From Aliisedimentitalea scapharcae (GTDB lineage: Bacteria > Pseudomonadota > Alphaproteobacteria > Rhodobacterales > Rhodobacteraceae), in assembly GCF_045277565.1 (NCBI RefSeq), contig NZ_CP123584.1, positions 2,914,001 through 2,978,000 on the forward strand: a stretch of 64,000 nt of DNA. Reading direction: 5' to 3'. The number at the start of each line of letters is the position of its first letter. The stretch's first letter is position 1. Under the pieces are notes generated by a model, which did not search any database, was not told the origin of the DNA, and saw only the letters and a program-made list of their open reading frames with translations. Below, piece after piece: positions 41,629 to 51,140 of this stretch. Both the position numbers and the translations under genes were made by a program.

Positions 41629-42753
41629 TTAGTCGCCCTGCGCCTCAGAGCGGCTCTTGCCAGACACATTCAATGCCAACGTCGCCGCCATGAAACCGTC
41701 CAGATCACCATCCAGCACACCTTTGGTGTCCGAGGTTTCATGGTTGGTGCGCAGGTCCTTGACCATCTGGTAAGGTTGCAGCACGTAAGACCGGATCTGG
41801 TTGCCCCACCCCGCATCCCCGGCGTTTTCATGCGCCTCGTTGACCAGCGCAGACCGCTTGTCCAGCTCCATCTGATACAGCCGTGATTTCAGGGCCTTCA
41901 TCGCGATATCCCGGTTCTGGTGCTGCGACTTTTCCGAAGAGGTCACAACGATCCCAGTGGGATGGTGGGTGATCCGCACGGCGGAGTCGGTGGTGTTGAC
42001 GTGCTGACCGCCTGCCCCCGACGACCGGTAGGTGTCGATACGAATATCGGCCGGGTTCACCTCGATTTCGATATTGTCATCCACCACCGGGTACACTTTG
42101 ACCGAAGTGAAAGACGTATGGCGTTTGGCCGCGCTGTCAAAGGGCGAAATCCGCACCAGCCGGTGCACACCGCTTTCCGATTTTAACCACCCATAGGCGT
42201 TGTGGCCGGAAATCTTGTAAGCGGCGGATTTGATCCCGGCTTCTTCCCCGGCACTTTCGGACTGCAATTCCACCTTATAGCCCTTTTTTTCGGCCCATCG
42301 GATGTACATCCGCGCCAGCATCGACGCCCAGTCACAGCTTTCGGTTCCACCCGCACCCGAGTTGATCTCCAGAAAGGTGTCGTTGCCGTCGGCTTCACCG
42401 TCCAGCAGCGCCTCCAGTTCCTTTTCACCGGCCTTGATCTTGAGCGTCTTGATCGCCTCTTCGGCGTCTTTGATAACCTCTTCGTCCTCTTCCATCTCAC
42501 CCAGTTCAATGAGCTCGATATTGTCCGACAGATCCTGTTTGATCCCGGTGTAAGTTCCCATGGCATCAACCAGGTTCTGACGTTCGCGCATCAACTTCTG
42601 GGCCGCCTCGGGGTCATCCCACAGGTTCGGGTCTTCGACACGCGCATCAAATTCCTCGAGCCGATGCGGCGCGGTTTCCCAGTCCAACCGCTGAGCTAAA
42701 AGCTCAAGCGACTTTTCGATCTCGGCCACGATGTTCTGGGTCTCGGCGCGCAT
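41629..42753 (-). CDS. prfB: Peptide chain release factor 2
   Basis: 374 residues. Recognises UGA/UAA and releases the nascent chain. The GGQ motif is in SSGAGGQHVNTTDSAV, preceded by the EINSGAGGTESCDWA and RRV-like blocks. It is a single uninterrupted frame: the programmed +1 frameshift of E. coli prfB is absent, as is common in alphaproteobacteria. ATG 42753 (METxAET-like start, MRAETQNIVAEI) is chosen over upstream codons because the family begins there. Confidence 0.96.
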   Translation of the reverse strand: MRAETQNIVAEIEKSLELLAQRLDWETAPHRLEEFDARVEDPNLWDDPEAAQKLMRERQNLVDAMGTYTGIKQDLSDNIELIELGEMEEDEEVIKDAEEAIKTLKIKAGEKELEALLDGEADGNDTFLEINSGAGGTESCDWASMLARMYIRWAEKKGYKVELQSESAGEEAGIKSAAYKISGHNAYGWLKSESGVHRLVRISPFDSAAKRHTSFTSVKVYPVVDDNIEIEVNPADIRIDTYRSSGAGGQHVNTTDSAVRITHHPTGIVVTSSEKSQHQNRDIAMKALKSRLYQMELDKRSALVNEAHENAGDAGWGNQIRSYVLQPYQMVKDLRTNHETSDTKGVLDGDLDGFMAATLALNVSGKSRSEAQGD

Positions 42754-42896
42754 TGGAATTTCCTGACAACTGTTGCGACTTGCCTGATAGCAAGGGCTGG
42801 CGAACTTCTCAAGCTGACCGGGGCGGTTGATTGCATTGAGTTGGCGTTCGCACTGAAAAAACTGCGCCATCGCAGTTCAAATCGACCAACGGCATC

Positions 42897-42920
42897 TCAG
42901 GTGGCAACAGCGCCACCTGA
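42897..42920 (-). terminator. Hairpin after the PBP1A gene
   Basis: TCAGGTGGC / GCCACCTGA (9-bp perfect stem, 6-base loop) seven bases beyond the PBP1A stop. It lacks a clear T-run. Confidence 0.4.
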
Positions 42921-42927
42921 AAGCAGA

Positions 42928-45420
42928 TCAATACAATCCCCCCGAACTGATCGTCCCCGAACTTGCCTTGGGACCAACCACGGCGGTTTCGCCGGTCGAG
43001 GTGGTGACCTGGCGTCCGCTTTGGGACACTTCTTCAAACAGCGGAAGGTTCGACCCCAGAGCAAATCCGCCATCATAGGTCAGGCCAAAAATCGGCTCGG
43101 CTCCATCCCGGAAGTATTCGGCCACCACATATTCGCCGCTGGCATTGTCCGCCAGTCGCGCCCCGGTAAAGCGATCGATCTTGATGAAATGCCCACCGGG
43201 AGGGACTGCAAATCGACCGCCGCCGAATTTCTCGGTCGCCTTGGTCATGAATTGTTGGAACACCGGCCCGCACATGCCGCCCCCCGACGCCCCCCGCCCC
43301 AGAGGACGCGGTTGATCGTATCCGATATAGCATCCGGCCACGATGTTCGACGTAAACCCGATGAACCAGACATCCCGGGCTTCGTTCGTGGTCCCGGTCT
43401 TGCCAGCGGTCGGCACCCCCAGTTTCACACGGCCCGAGGCCGTACCGCGTTCGACGACGCCACGCATCATTGAAGTCAGCTGATAGGCCGTGATCGGGTC
43501 CATGACCTGGGCCCGACTGGTCACGATCTGCGGCGCTGCCCCGTCGCGCAGGTTCGGGATCGCGCAGTCTATGCAATCACGATCGTCATGTCGGTAGATG
43601 GTCTTCCCCTTGCGGTCCTGAATCCGATCGACCAAGGTCGGTTCGATACGCTCCCCACCGTTGGCGAACATCGCATAGGCGGTCACCATCTTGAACAACG
43701 TGGTTTCCTCGGATCCCAGAGAATTGGCCAGATACGGCCCCATATCCTCGTACACGCCAAACCGTTCCGCATAGGATGCCACCACCGGCATCCCGATCTC
43801 CTGGGCCAGACGGATCGTCATCAGGTTCCGAGACCGTTCAATCCCGGTGCGCAACGGTGTTGGCCCATAGAATTTATGCGACGCGTTCTTGGGCCGCCAC
43901 AGCCCCTGCGGTGTGTTGATTTCAATCGGGGCGTCCACCACGATGGTTGCCGGGCTATACCCGCTGTCCAACGCCGCTGCATAGACAAAAGGCTTAAAGC
44001 TGGAACCCGGCTGACGCTGGGCCTGCGTTGCCCTGTTGAACACAGAATCCTGATAGGAAAATCCACCCTGCATCGCAATGACGCGACCGGTATTGACATC
44101 CATTGCAACAAAACCGCCCTGCACTTCGGGAACCTGGCGCAGCGACCATTGCCCGGCGTCTTCGCCAGCCCGAACCAGAACCACATCCCCAACGGCAAAA
44201 TTATCGCTGAAGTTGCCCTTCATCCATTTGATGTCCGAACGCGGAACCGTGCCGGTCCCTTCGGTGTTTTCAATACCGACTGTCAAAGCCTTGTCTGCGA
44301 TTCCCAGCACAACAGCCGGACGCCATTTGCCGCCGAAATCAACGTCACGCGACACATCCGCATTTCCCAGCGCCGCGCGCCAGTCCTCTTCGGTGGCCAG
44401 CGCTTCGGGCGGGAGTTTCACGCCGGTGCCCCGCCATCTCTGTCGAGACCGGTCATATTTTTCCAAGGCATTACGCAGCGCATTTGCCGCCTCGACCTGC
44501 ATTTCCTCGTCGATGGTGGCGCGGACTGCAAAGCCCCCGGTAAAAAACTCGCCCTCGCCAAAATCGCGGCTCAACTGACGCCTGATTTCATCGGTGAAAT
44601 AATCCCGGGGTGGCAGCGCTGTGCGGAAGCTGGCGAAATCGCCATTCTGAACGGACCGCAACGGCAAATCGACTTCAACGTCGTATGTCGCCTGATCGAT
44701 ATAGCCATTTTCCATCATTTCCTTGAGCACAAAATTACGCCGCGCCAGCAGGCGATCCTTGCGTCGTACAGGATGATAATCGGACGGTGCCTTGGGCAGC
44801 GACGCCAGGAAGGCCGCCTCATGCGGGGCCAGTTCACTCAGCGTCTTGTTGAAATAGGTCTGCGCAGCCGCCGTCACACCATATGAGTTTTGACCCAGAA
44901 AGATCTCGTTCAGGTACAGTTCGAGGATCGCTTCCTTGTCCAGCGTCTCTTCGAGCCGCGACGCCAGGATTATTTCCTTGATCTTGCGCTCGGCCTTGCG
45001 GTCCCCCGACAGCAAAAAGTTCTTCATCACCTGCTGGGTGATGGTCGATGCCCCCCGCACATTGGCCCCGCGCGACTGTACGGCCTCAAACGCGGCGGCT
45101 GCGATCCCGCGGGTGTCATACCCCTTGTGGTGATAAAAATTCTTGTCCTCGGCGCTGATGAACGCCTGTTTGATCATGTCCGGGATATCCTCGGACGGGG
45201 TGAACAATCGCCGCTCTTTGGCGAATTCGTCAATCAAAGTCCCCTTGCCGGAATAGATTCGGCTGATGGTGGGGGGTTGATACTGCGCCAAGGATTCATG
45301 GCTGGGCAGATCGCGCCCATACATCCAGAAAATACCACCGATGGTTATGGCCACCATGGCAATGCCCAGCGTCACAGTGCTGAAGATCGAGCCGAAGAAA
45401 GATAGAATGAACCTGAGCAC
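42928..45420 (-). CDS. mrcA: Penicillin-binding protein 1A (bifunctional peptidoglycan synthase)
   Basis: 830 residues. Membrane anchor near residues 10-33; glycosyltransferase-51 domain with SAEDKNFYHHKGYD, GASTITQQVMKNFLL and LYLNEIFLGQNSYG; an OB-like insertion (about 290-400); transpeptidase domain with SxxK (GSSFKPF), SxN (SRNLM) and KTG (AGKTGTTNEARDVWFIG). It polymerises and cross-links murein at the cell wall. The downstream gene is prfB; amiC and the RodZ-like gene are nearby. Confidence 0.96.
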   Translation of the reverse strand: MLRFILSFFGSIFSTVTLGIAMVAITIGGIFWMYGRDLPSHESLAQYQPPTISRIYSGKGTLIDEFAKERRLFTPSEDIPDMIKQAFISAEDKNFYHHKGYDTRGIAAAAFEAVQSRGANVRGASTITQQVMKNFLLSGDRKAERKIKEIILASRLEETLDKEAILELYLNEIFLGQNSYGVTAAAQTYFNKTLSELAPHEAAFLASLPKAPSDYHPVRRKDRLLARRNFVLKEMMENGYIDQATYDVEVDLPLRSVQNGDFASFRTALPPRDYFTDEIRRQLSRDFGEGEFFTGGFAVRATIDEEMQVEAANALRNALEKYDRSRQRWRGTGVKLPPEALATEEDWRAALGNADVSRDVDFGGKWRPAVVLGIADKALTVGIENTEGTGTVPRSDIKWMKGNFSDNFAVGDVVLVRAGEDAGQWSLRQVPEVQGGFVAMDVNTGRVIAMQGGFSYQDSVFNRATQAQRQPGSSFKPFVYAAALDSGYSPATIVVDAPIEINTPQGLWRPKNASHKFYGPTPLRTGIERSRNLMTIRLAQEIGMPVVASYAERFGVYEDMGPYLANSLGSEETTLFKMVTAYAMFANGGERIEPTLVDRIQDRKGKTIYRHDDRDCIDCAIPNLRDGAAPQIVTSRAQVMDPITAYQLTSMMRGVVERGTASGRVKLGVPTAGKTGTTNEARDVWFIGFTSNIVAGCYIGYDQPRPLGRGASGGGMCGPVFQQFMTKATEKFGGGRFAVPPGGHFIKIDRFTGARLADNASGEYVVAEYFRDGAEPIFGLTYDGGFALGSNLPLFEEVSQSGRQVTTSTGETAVVGPKASSGTISSGGLY

Positions 45421-45517
45421 AGTGAGGCCTCTTTTGAGCGGTAGCGTTTATATAGGGGCGCAAGCGCATGGGGTCAAAACCAGATACGGCGGATATATGC
45501 CGGATCAGAGCAGAAAT

Positions 45518-46315
45518 TCACGGCTGTATTGCGGCACCACCGGTTTCATAGGGACAGAACTGCAAATCCTGCACCGTCACTTGGCCGGTTTCGACAGACA
45601 CAACCCCCAAACCGGGTGCCTCGGCCGGTGGTGTGAAGCTATCCCAGTCCCAACGCGGCACAGGGGCTGGGGCCTGATACAGAACTGCGCGCTGGGTCCG
45701 AAACCCGATCCCGCGCACGACACCAGAAATCGGCCTGTGCACATGCCCTGCCAGGATCTGCACAACGTTGGGGAATTTTTCCAGCAAATCCAACAACTGG
45801 ATGCCGTTCTTCAAATTGTCGGGATCCAGCATGTCCAGCCCCAGCGCCAGGGGCGGATGATGCATCGCAACAACCACAGGACGCCCCGCCGCCCTGTGCA
45901 ATTGCGCCTCCAGCCACGCCAGACGGGCGTCACACAAAAATCCGGCCGCCTCTCCCGGGATCAGTGTGTCCAGGCAGATCAGCACTACATCTCCGACCTC
46001 AACCGCATATTGCACGAACGCGTCCATGACCTGCCCCGGCAACGCAAACGCAGCGCGCAACATTGATCGGTCATCATGATTGCCAACCATCGGACAGACC
46101 GGCATCGGCAATTCGGCCAATAGCGTCCTTAGGGCCTGGTATTCGTCTGGCTGTGCCAGCTCGACCATATCTCCGGAAATCAGGCACAGGTCGCCATCTG
46201 CCAGGTGATCACAGACAAACCTGATCGCCTGTTGAACCCGCACACGTGGGTCATGTCCCACCACCAATCCGCGGCGGGCAAAATGCAGATCCGTCATCCA
46301 GATTAATTTGGCCAA
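45518..46315 (-). CDS. Metallophosphoesterase (CpdA-like cyclic-nucleotide phosphodiesterase)
   Basis: 265 residues with the full class III phosphodiesterase motif set: DLHF (DxH), GDMVE, GNHDDR, MHHPP and GHVHRP. This pattern and length match CpdA-type cAMP phosphodiesterases. Substrate is inferred; lipid A or other phosphoester hydrolases of this fold are alternatives. ATG 46315 follows the terminator region of amiC. Confidence 0.87.
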   Translation of the reverse strand: MAKLIWMTDLHFARRGLVVGHDPRVRVQQAIRFVCDHLADGDLCLISGDMVELAQPDEYQALRTLLAELPMPVCPMVGNHDDRSMLRAAFALPGQVMDAFVQYAVEVGDVVLICLDTLIPGEAAGFLCDARLAWLEAQLHRAAGRPVVVAMHHPPLALGLDMLDPDNLKNGIQLLDLLEKFPNVVQILAGHVHRPISGVVRGIGFRTQRAVLYQAPAPVPRWDWDSFTPPAEAPGLGVVSVETGQVTVQDLQFCPYETGGAAIQP

Positions 46316-46339
46316 GCTTCTGCTCCTTCATCTTGCCCG

Positions 46340-46375
46340 AAAAACTCCGGGGAGTGCGAGGGGCTGGCCCCTCGC
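46340..46375 (-). terminator. Terminator after amiC
   Basis: On the minus strand GCGAGGGGCC-AGCCCCTCGC is a long hairpin, followed by CTCC/GGAG and a run of five T. It separates amiC from the phosphodiesterase gene. Confidence 0.55.
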
Positions 46376-46406
46376 TCCTGACCGCGCCGCAGCCAGCAAA
46401 CACTCT

Positions 46407-47636
46407 CTATTGGCGCACCAAAGCCCGTCGCGCCGCGTCAGCATCGCGCCACTCCTGCAATCCGCTGCGAATGGCACCCGCCATCGCTGCGCGCCACGCT
46501 GGATCGGTCAGATTCTTGAGATCCCGAGGGCTCGACAAAAATCCAAGCTCGATCAACACCGACGGAATATCGGCAGACTTCAGCACAGAAAACCCGGCCT
46601 TGCGCAGCGGGCGCCGGTTCATGGGTCCCCCCGTCTGCGCCATGGCCTCGACCAGCGCCGACGCCAGCGCATAGGTGCGCGGGCGGGTTTCCTGACGCGC
46701 CAGATCCAGCAACACATCCGTCACCTGATCATCCACCGTGCTCAGGTCCGCTCCCGCCAACAGATCCTCGCGGTCGTGGCGTTCCGCCAGTTTGGCCGAC
46801 GCCACATCCGACGCTTCGTCCGACAGCATGTACACCGTCGCTCCATGGGCCAGACCTTCGGAGAGCGCATCGGCGTGCAACGAAAGAAACACATCCGCCT
46901 GCGCCTGATGCGCCAAAGCCACCCGGCGCTCCAACGACACGAAATGGTCCCCGTCACGCAGCAGCAGAACGTCAAACCCGCCCGCCCGCACCAGCACATC
47001 GCGCAATTCGCGGGCAAACCGCAGCATCAGGTGTTTTTCAATCACCTGACCGACTTCTGCCCCTGGGTCGATACCACCATGTCCCGCGTCCAGGACCACG
47101 CGCAAGGGTGCATCAGGATCGCGGTCAACACCCCCGACCAGATCCTCAGCTGCGGGCAAGTCCCAGCGGGGGTCATGTGGCGGGCCTGCCTGTGCGTCGA
47201 ACACGTCCATTTCGACGGGGTGCAGGGTCAAGGTCAATTGGGCTCCGGCCGTAACGTCATCCACCTGCATGGCTGCCTGTCCAACCTGCATCGGCCCGTT
47301 CAGCTGTACAACCATCCGGGTCCATCCTGGTACATAGGTGCCAAATTTGACCTGCGCGATGCGATCAGTCCCCACCAATGTGTCCGCATCCAGCCCGGTC
47401 CAATCGACTTCCTGGAAGTCCAGGACCAGACGTTCGGGGTCTGCCAAGGTAAACAGCCGAAAAGGCACGCCCTGGCTCAGCGACAGCTGGATGGAAACCC
47501 CGTCGCGCCCGTGGTCCGTGATCCGACTGTCCTGCGGAAGAATCCGGGCCAAGGCACTAAAATCCTGAGCCCAGCCGGCAGGCACCAAAACCACCAGCCA
47601 GATCGCGGCCGCCCACACAGAAAGGAACCTGCTCAT
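46407..47636 (-). CDS. amiC: N-acetylmuramoyl-L-alanine amidase, AmiC-type
   Basis: 409 residues. Signal peptide ending near GWAQ; AMIN domain at about 30-140 (VSIQLSQGVPFRLFTLADPERLVLDFQEVDW); Amidase_3 domain from about 190 with the zinc ligands in VVLDAGHGGIDPGAEV and LSLHADAL, ending SVLIELGFLSSPRDL. Cleaves septal peptidoglycan for cell separation; activated in the family by EnvC/NlpD-type partners, which are not in this window. Start ATG 47636, at the signal peptide. Confidence 0.94.
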   Translation of the reverse strand: MSRFLSVWAAAIWLVVLVPAGWAQDFSALARILPQDSRITDHGRDGVSIQLSLSQGVPFRLFTLADPERLVLDFQEVDWTGLDADTLVGTDRIAQVKFGTYVPGWTRMVVQLNGPMQVGQAAMQVDDVTAGAQLTLTLHPVEMDVFDAQAGPPHDPRWDLPAAEDLVGGVDRDPDAPLRVVLDAGHGGIDPGAEVGQVIEKHLMLRFARELRDVLVRAGGFDVLLLRDGDHFVSLERRVALAHQAQADVFLSLHADALSEGLAHGATVYMLSDEASDVASAKLAERHDREDLLAGADLSTVDDQVTDVLLDLARQETRPRTYALASALVEAMAQTGGPMNRRPLRKAGFSVLKSADIPSVLIELGFLSSPRDLKNLTDPAWRAAMAGAIRSGLQEWRDADAARRALVRQ

Positions 47637-47742
47637 CACTCTTATCCTGTCATCCGGGTCATACCGTTTGCGCGCAGGATACGCATCAGGCGATGTGTTG
47701 CAAACCGCCCGTGCCTGATCCTGCGCGTTTTTCACGCTGGGC

Positions 47743-48888
47743 TCAGCTTCGGTTCGCCATGAAGGTCGCGAGCCGCGACAGACCTTCGCGAATGTCCGCC
47801 GTTGCGCGTGCATAGGAAAACCGCAAGGTCGTCGCGCCGCGGACCGGATCAAAATCCAACCCCGGCGTAACGGCGACCCCGGCCTTTTCCAGGATCTCGG
47901 CGGCAAAGGCACGGCTGTCCTGGGTCAGATCGGACACATCGGCATAGACATAAAACGCCCCATCCGGCGGCGCGATTTTGCTGAACCCGGCTTTGGGCAA
48001 CCCATCAAGCATCAGTGCGCGGTTTGCCTTGTAAACATCCAGATTGGCCTGCAATTCCGCGTCACATTCCATTGCGGCCAGGGCGGCAACCTGGCTGGCA
48101 TGTGGCGCACAGATAAACATGTTCTGCGCAATCCGTTCGACCACACGAACCTGATCTTCGGGAACCACCATCCAGCCAACGCGCCAACCCGTCATCGAGA
48201 AGTACTTGGAGAAGGAATTGATGACATAGCATTCGTCCGTCACCTCCAGCGCCGTGACGGCCTTGGCCTCATACTCCAGCCCATGATAAATCTCGTCGCT
48301 TATAAAGCTGGCATTTTGTGCAGCGGCTGCATCCACCAAGGACGCCATAGAATCGCGATCCAGCATCGTACCCGTTGGATTCGCAGGCGAGGCCACCATC
48401 AGCCCTGCCAGATCCAATCCCCCCAGGTCAGCCGCCACCGGTTGCAGGCGATTTTCCGCCGCTGTCTGAATGTCCACCGGCACCAGCCCCAATGCGCTCA
48501 GGATCTGACGGTACGACGGATATCCGGGTGCCCCGATGCCAACCCGGTCACCGCTGTCAAACAGGGCTGTAAAGGCCAGCAGAAACGCCCCCGAGGACCC
48601 CGGCGTGACAATCACCCGATCCGGGTTCAGGTCCACATCATACCACTCTCCATAGAGTTTCGCGATCCGTTGGCGCAATGCAGGCAACCCAAGCGCCACG
48701 GTATAGCCCAAAGCCTCGGTCTCCAGAACCTGCGACAGCGCCTGCGTCGCCTGTTTGGGTGCTCCTGTTCCAGGCTGGCCGACTTCCATATGGATAATAT
48801 GACGCCCGTCCTCTTCGGCCTGGCGGGCGGCTTCCATAACATCCATCACAATAAAGGGATCGACCTGTGACCGGGTTGAGTTTCGCAT
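47743..48888 (-). CDS. PLP-dependent class I/II aminotransferase (AspC family)
   Basis: 381 residues. PLP lysine lies in NSFSKYFSMTGWRVGWM; other marks are GYTVALGLPALRQRIA, VTPGSSGAFLLAFTAL, ASPANPTGTMLD and the C-terminal RFSYARA arginine for the substrate carboxylate. Likely an aspartate/aromatic/branched-chain type transaminase; specificity not readable. ATG 48888 has GGGAGAAG upstream and lies only 22 bases from the divergent M48 gene. Confidence 0.87.
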   Translation of the reverse strand: MRNSTRSQVDPFIVMDVMEAARQAEEDGRHIIHMEVGQPGTGAPKQATQALSQVLETEALGYTVALGLPALRQRIAKLYGEWYDVDLNPDRVIVTPGSSGAFLLAFTALFDSGDRVGIGAPGYPSYRQILSALGLVPVDIQTAAENRLQPVAADLGGLDLAGLMVASPANPTGTMLDRDSMASLVDAAAAQNASFISDEIYHGLEYEAKAVTALEVTDECYVINSFSKYFSMTGWRVGWMVVPEDQVRVVERIAQNMFICAPHASQVAALAAMECDAELQANLDVYKANRALMLDGLPKAGFSKIAPPDGAFYVYADVSDLTQDSRAFAAEILEKAGVAVTPGLDFDPVRGATTLRFSYARATADIREGLSRLATFMANRS

Positions 48889-48910
48889 GTGCTTCTCCCA
48901 TGGTGCGCGC

Positions 48911-50266
48911 ATGGCTTTTGAACGTGTATCTCGTGTGGCGTCAATCCCGGCAATGGTGCTGACGGCAGTGTTGACGGTGGTCTCTGCGCTGCCTGCCGCG
49001 GCCGTATCGCTGCTGCGCGACCCCGATATCGAACACGCGCTGCGTCAGATCGCCTCTCCGGTTCTGCGGGCCTCGGGCCTGAGCCAGTCGCGGACCCATA
49101 TTCTGCTGGTGGACGACCCGGCCTTCAACGCCTTTGTTCTCGACAATCAGGCCATTTTTCTGAACTACGGGTTGATCCTCAAGGTCGATAGCGCCGGAAT
49201 GTTGCAGGCGGTGATTGCCCATGAGGCTGCCCATATCACCAATGGGCATCTGGCCCGCCGGACTGCCAATCTGCAATCGGCCCGTACCGCTGCCGGATTG
49301 GGTCTGGCGCTGGCCGCGTTGGCCGCAGCAGCAGGTGGAGGCGAGGCAGCCGGCGGCATCGCCATCGGCACACAAAGCGCCGCCCAGCGGGTATTTTTGT
49401 CCCACACCCGCGCCGAAGAGGCGTCAGCGGATCGATCTGCTGCCTCCTATCTGACGTCGGCTGGCGTATCGCCACAGGCGCTTGTCGATCTGCACCAGGC
49501 CTTTGCCGGACAGGAAGTGCTGAGCGTCAGTCGTCAGGATCCCTATACCCGGTCCCACCCGCTGACCCGCGACCGGCTGCGCGCCGCCCAGGCCTATGTC
49601 GCAGCCCACGGTGGCAAGGAAACCGCCAACCCCGATACCGCCTATTGGTTCGCACGGGCGCGTGGCAAGGTTTCGGCCTTTACCCGGTCCCCAAAATGGA
49701 CCCTGCGTCGGGTGGCCGAAGAGAAATACAAGGACGTGCGCCTGATGCGCGAAGCGATTGCGCATCACCGCCAAGGCAAATTCGAGAAAAGTATAAGCGC
49801 GCTGAACAAAGCATTGGCGCTGCGTCCCAGCGATCCCTTCTATCTCGAGCTCAAAGGCCAGATCTATATGGAGAACCGGCGTTGGAACGAGGCGCTGAAC
49901 GCCTATGGACAGGCGGTCAGCCAGGCCCCCCAAAACGCCCAGATCCTCAGCGGTTATGGCCGGGCCCAATTGGCCGCCGGTCAGCCCAAATCCGCCATTC
50001 AAACCCTTGAAAAGGCACGATCGCGGGATTGGCGGGATGCGCGCCTGCTGCGGGATATGTCCGTCGCCTATGCCAAGACCGGGCAATCTGGTATGGCCGC
50101 CGTGGTAACCGCCGAAAGATACGCCTTGCAGGGCCGCCTGAATGACGCGGGTCTGCACGCCAAACGGGCCAGCGCGCTCTTGCCGCGTGGGTCTGCTGCC
50201 TGGCGTCGGGCACAAGACGTGCTGATAGCCTCCGAACGTTTCGCAAAAGGAAAAAAGAAACGATGA
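48911..50266 (+). CDS. M48 metalloprotease with TPR tail (BepA-like)
   Basis: 451 residues. Signal peptide ending near PAAA; peptidase domain with the HEAAH zinc motif (AVIAHEAAHITNGHLARRTA) and EEASADRSAASYL supplying the third ligand; TPR repeats at about 295-430 (FEKSISALNKALALRPSDPFYLELKGQIY). BepA-type proteases act in the periplasm on misassembled outer-membrane proteins. The start is uncertain: ATG 48911 has no clear ribosome site, and ATG 48953 at the start of the hydrophobic segment is the alternative. Stop overlaps the DsbA start by four bases. Confidence 0.87.
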   Translation: MAFERVSRVASIPAMVLTAVLTVVSALPAAAVSLLRDPDIEHALRQIASPVLRASGLSQSRTHILLVDDPAFNAFVLDNQAIFLNYGLILKVDSAGMLQAVIAHEAAHITNGHLARRTANLQSARTAAGLGLALAALAAAAGGGEAAGGIAIGTQSAAQRVFLSHTRAEEASADRSAASYLTSAGVSPQALVDLHQAFAGQEVLSVSRQDPYTRSHPLTRDRLRAAQAYVAAHGGKETANPDTAYWFARARGKVSAFTRSPKWTLRRVAEEKYKDVRLMREAIAHHRQGKFEKSISALNKALALRPSDPFYLELKGQIYMENRRWNEALNAYGQAVSQAPQNAQILSGYGRAQLAAGQPKSAIQTLEKARSRDWRDARLLRDMSVAYAKTGQSGMAAVVTAERYALQGRLNDAGLHAKRASALLPRGSAAWRRAQDVLIASERFAKGKKKR

Positions 50267-51027
50267 TCCGACTGACACATTCCCTGCGGACCGTGCGGGC
50301 CGCAGCCGCCGCACTGACCCTTTTGGCCGCTCCGGCAACCGCCCTGGACCTCCAGGCCATGTCCGATGAAGACCGCGCTGCCTTTCGCGCCGAAATCCGT
50401 GCCTACCTGTTGGACAACCCCCAGGTGATCCTGGAAGCCGTCGAACTTCTGGAACAGCGTCAAGCCCAGGCCGAGGCCCAGGCGGATGTTGAGCTGGTTG
50501 CCGAGAACAAACAGGAGTTGGTCAACGACGGGTATTCCTGGGTGGGTGGCAACCCTGACGGAGACATCACCGTGGTCGAATTCATGGATTACCGCTGTGG
50601 CTATTGCCGCCGCGCCGTTCCCGAAATCGCACAGCTGTTGAAGCAGGATGGTAATATCCGTCTGGTGATCAAGGAATTCCCGATATTGGGCGAAGCGTCG
50701 GTTCTGTCCTCCCGCTTTGCCGTGGCCGTCAAACATGTTGCGGGCAATGACGCTTACAAGCAGGTTCATGATGCCCTGATCGAATTCAGCGGCGAACCCA
50801 ACGAAGTGTCATTGCGTCGGTTGGCCGAAGGTCTGGGACTGGACGCGGATGCCGTCATGGACGGCATGAACGCCCCCGAGGTGTCTCAGGAGCTCCAACA
50901 GACCCGGGCCCTGGCACAGCGTCTCAAGATTTCGGGCACGCCGACCTTTGTCGTCGAAGATGAACTGCTGCGCGGCTTCCTGCCTGCTGACCAGATGGCC
51001 TTGGTTGTCGCCGAACAACGCGGCTGA
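50263..51027 (+). CDS. DsbA-family thiol:disulfide oxidoreductase, periplasmic
   Basis: 254 residues. Signal peptide ends near PATA; a helical N-terminal region (30-90) precedes a thioredoxin-like DsbA domain with active site CGYC (C112, C115) and the cis-proline motif SGTPTF near 227. This ScsC/Com1-like build suggests disulfide isomerisation or reduction in the periplasm. It is translationally coupled to the M48 protease by a four-base ATGA overlap, hinting at a joint envelope protein quality-control role. Confidence 0.9.
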   Translation: MIRLTHSLRTVRAAAAALTLLAAPATALDLQAMSDEDRAAFRAEIRAYLLDNPQVILEAVELLEQRQAQAEAQADVELVAENKQELVNDGYSWVGGNPDGDITVVEFMDYRCGYCRRAVPEIAQLLKQDGNIRLVIKEFPILGEASVLSSRFAVAVKHVAGNDAYKQVHDALIEFSGEPNEVSLRRLAEGLGLDADAVMDGMNAPEVSQELQQTRALAQRLKISGTPTFVVEDELLRGFLPADQMALVVAEQRG

Positions 51028-51092
51028 TCAGACCGTGACGCGGATGGGATAGCCACACCATCGGCCCTCATCGCTTTGTCGCTTCAAATAAA

Positions 51093-51120
51093 CAAAGGGC
51101 GGGGAATTCCCCGCCCTTTG
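51093..51120. terminator. Bidirectional terminator
   Basis: Perfect 12-bp stem CAAAGGGCGGGG / CCCCGCCCTTTG with loop AATT, between the convergent DsbA-like gene and ispG. T-runs are short. Confidence 0.8.
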
Positions 51121-51140
51121 TCCGCTCTTAGATTACCGCA

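Noticed and set aside
41439..41693. Plus-strand 84-codon open frame between amidase and prfB genes
   Set aside because: It crosses the prfB terminator and runs into the end of prfB antisense; no ribosome site or family features.
41629..42753. Programmed frameshift in prfB
   Set aside because: The release-factor reading frame is continuous from the N-terminus through GGQ; no internal stop with a shift site is present.
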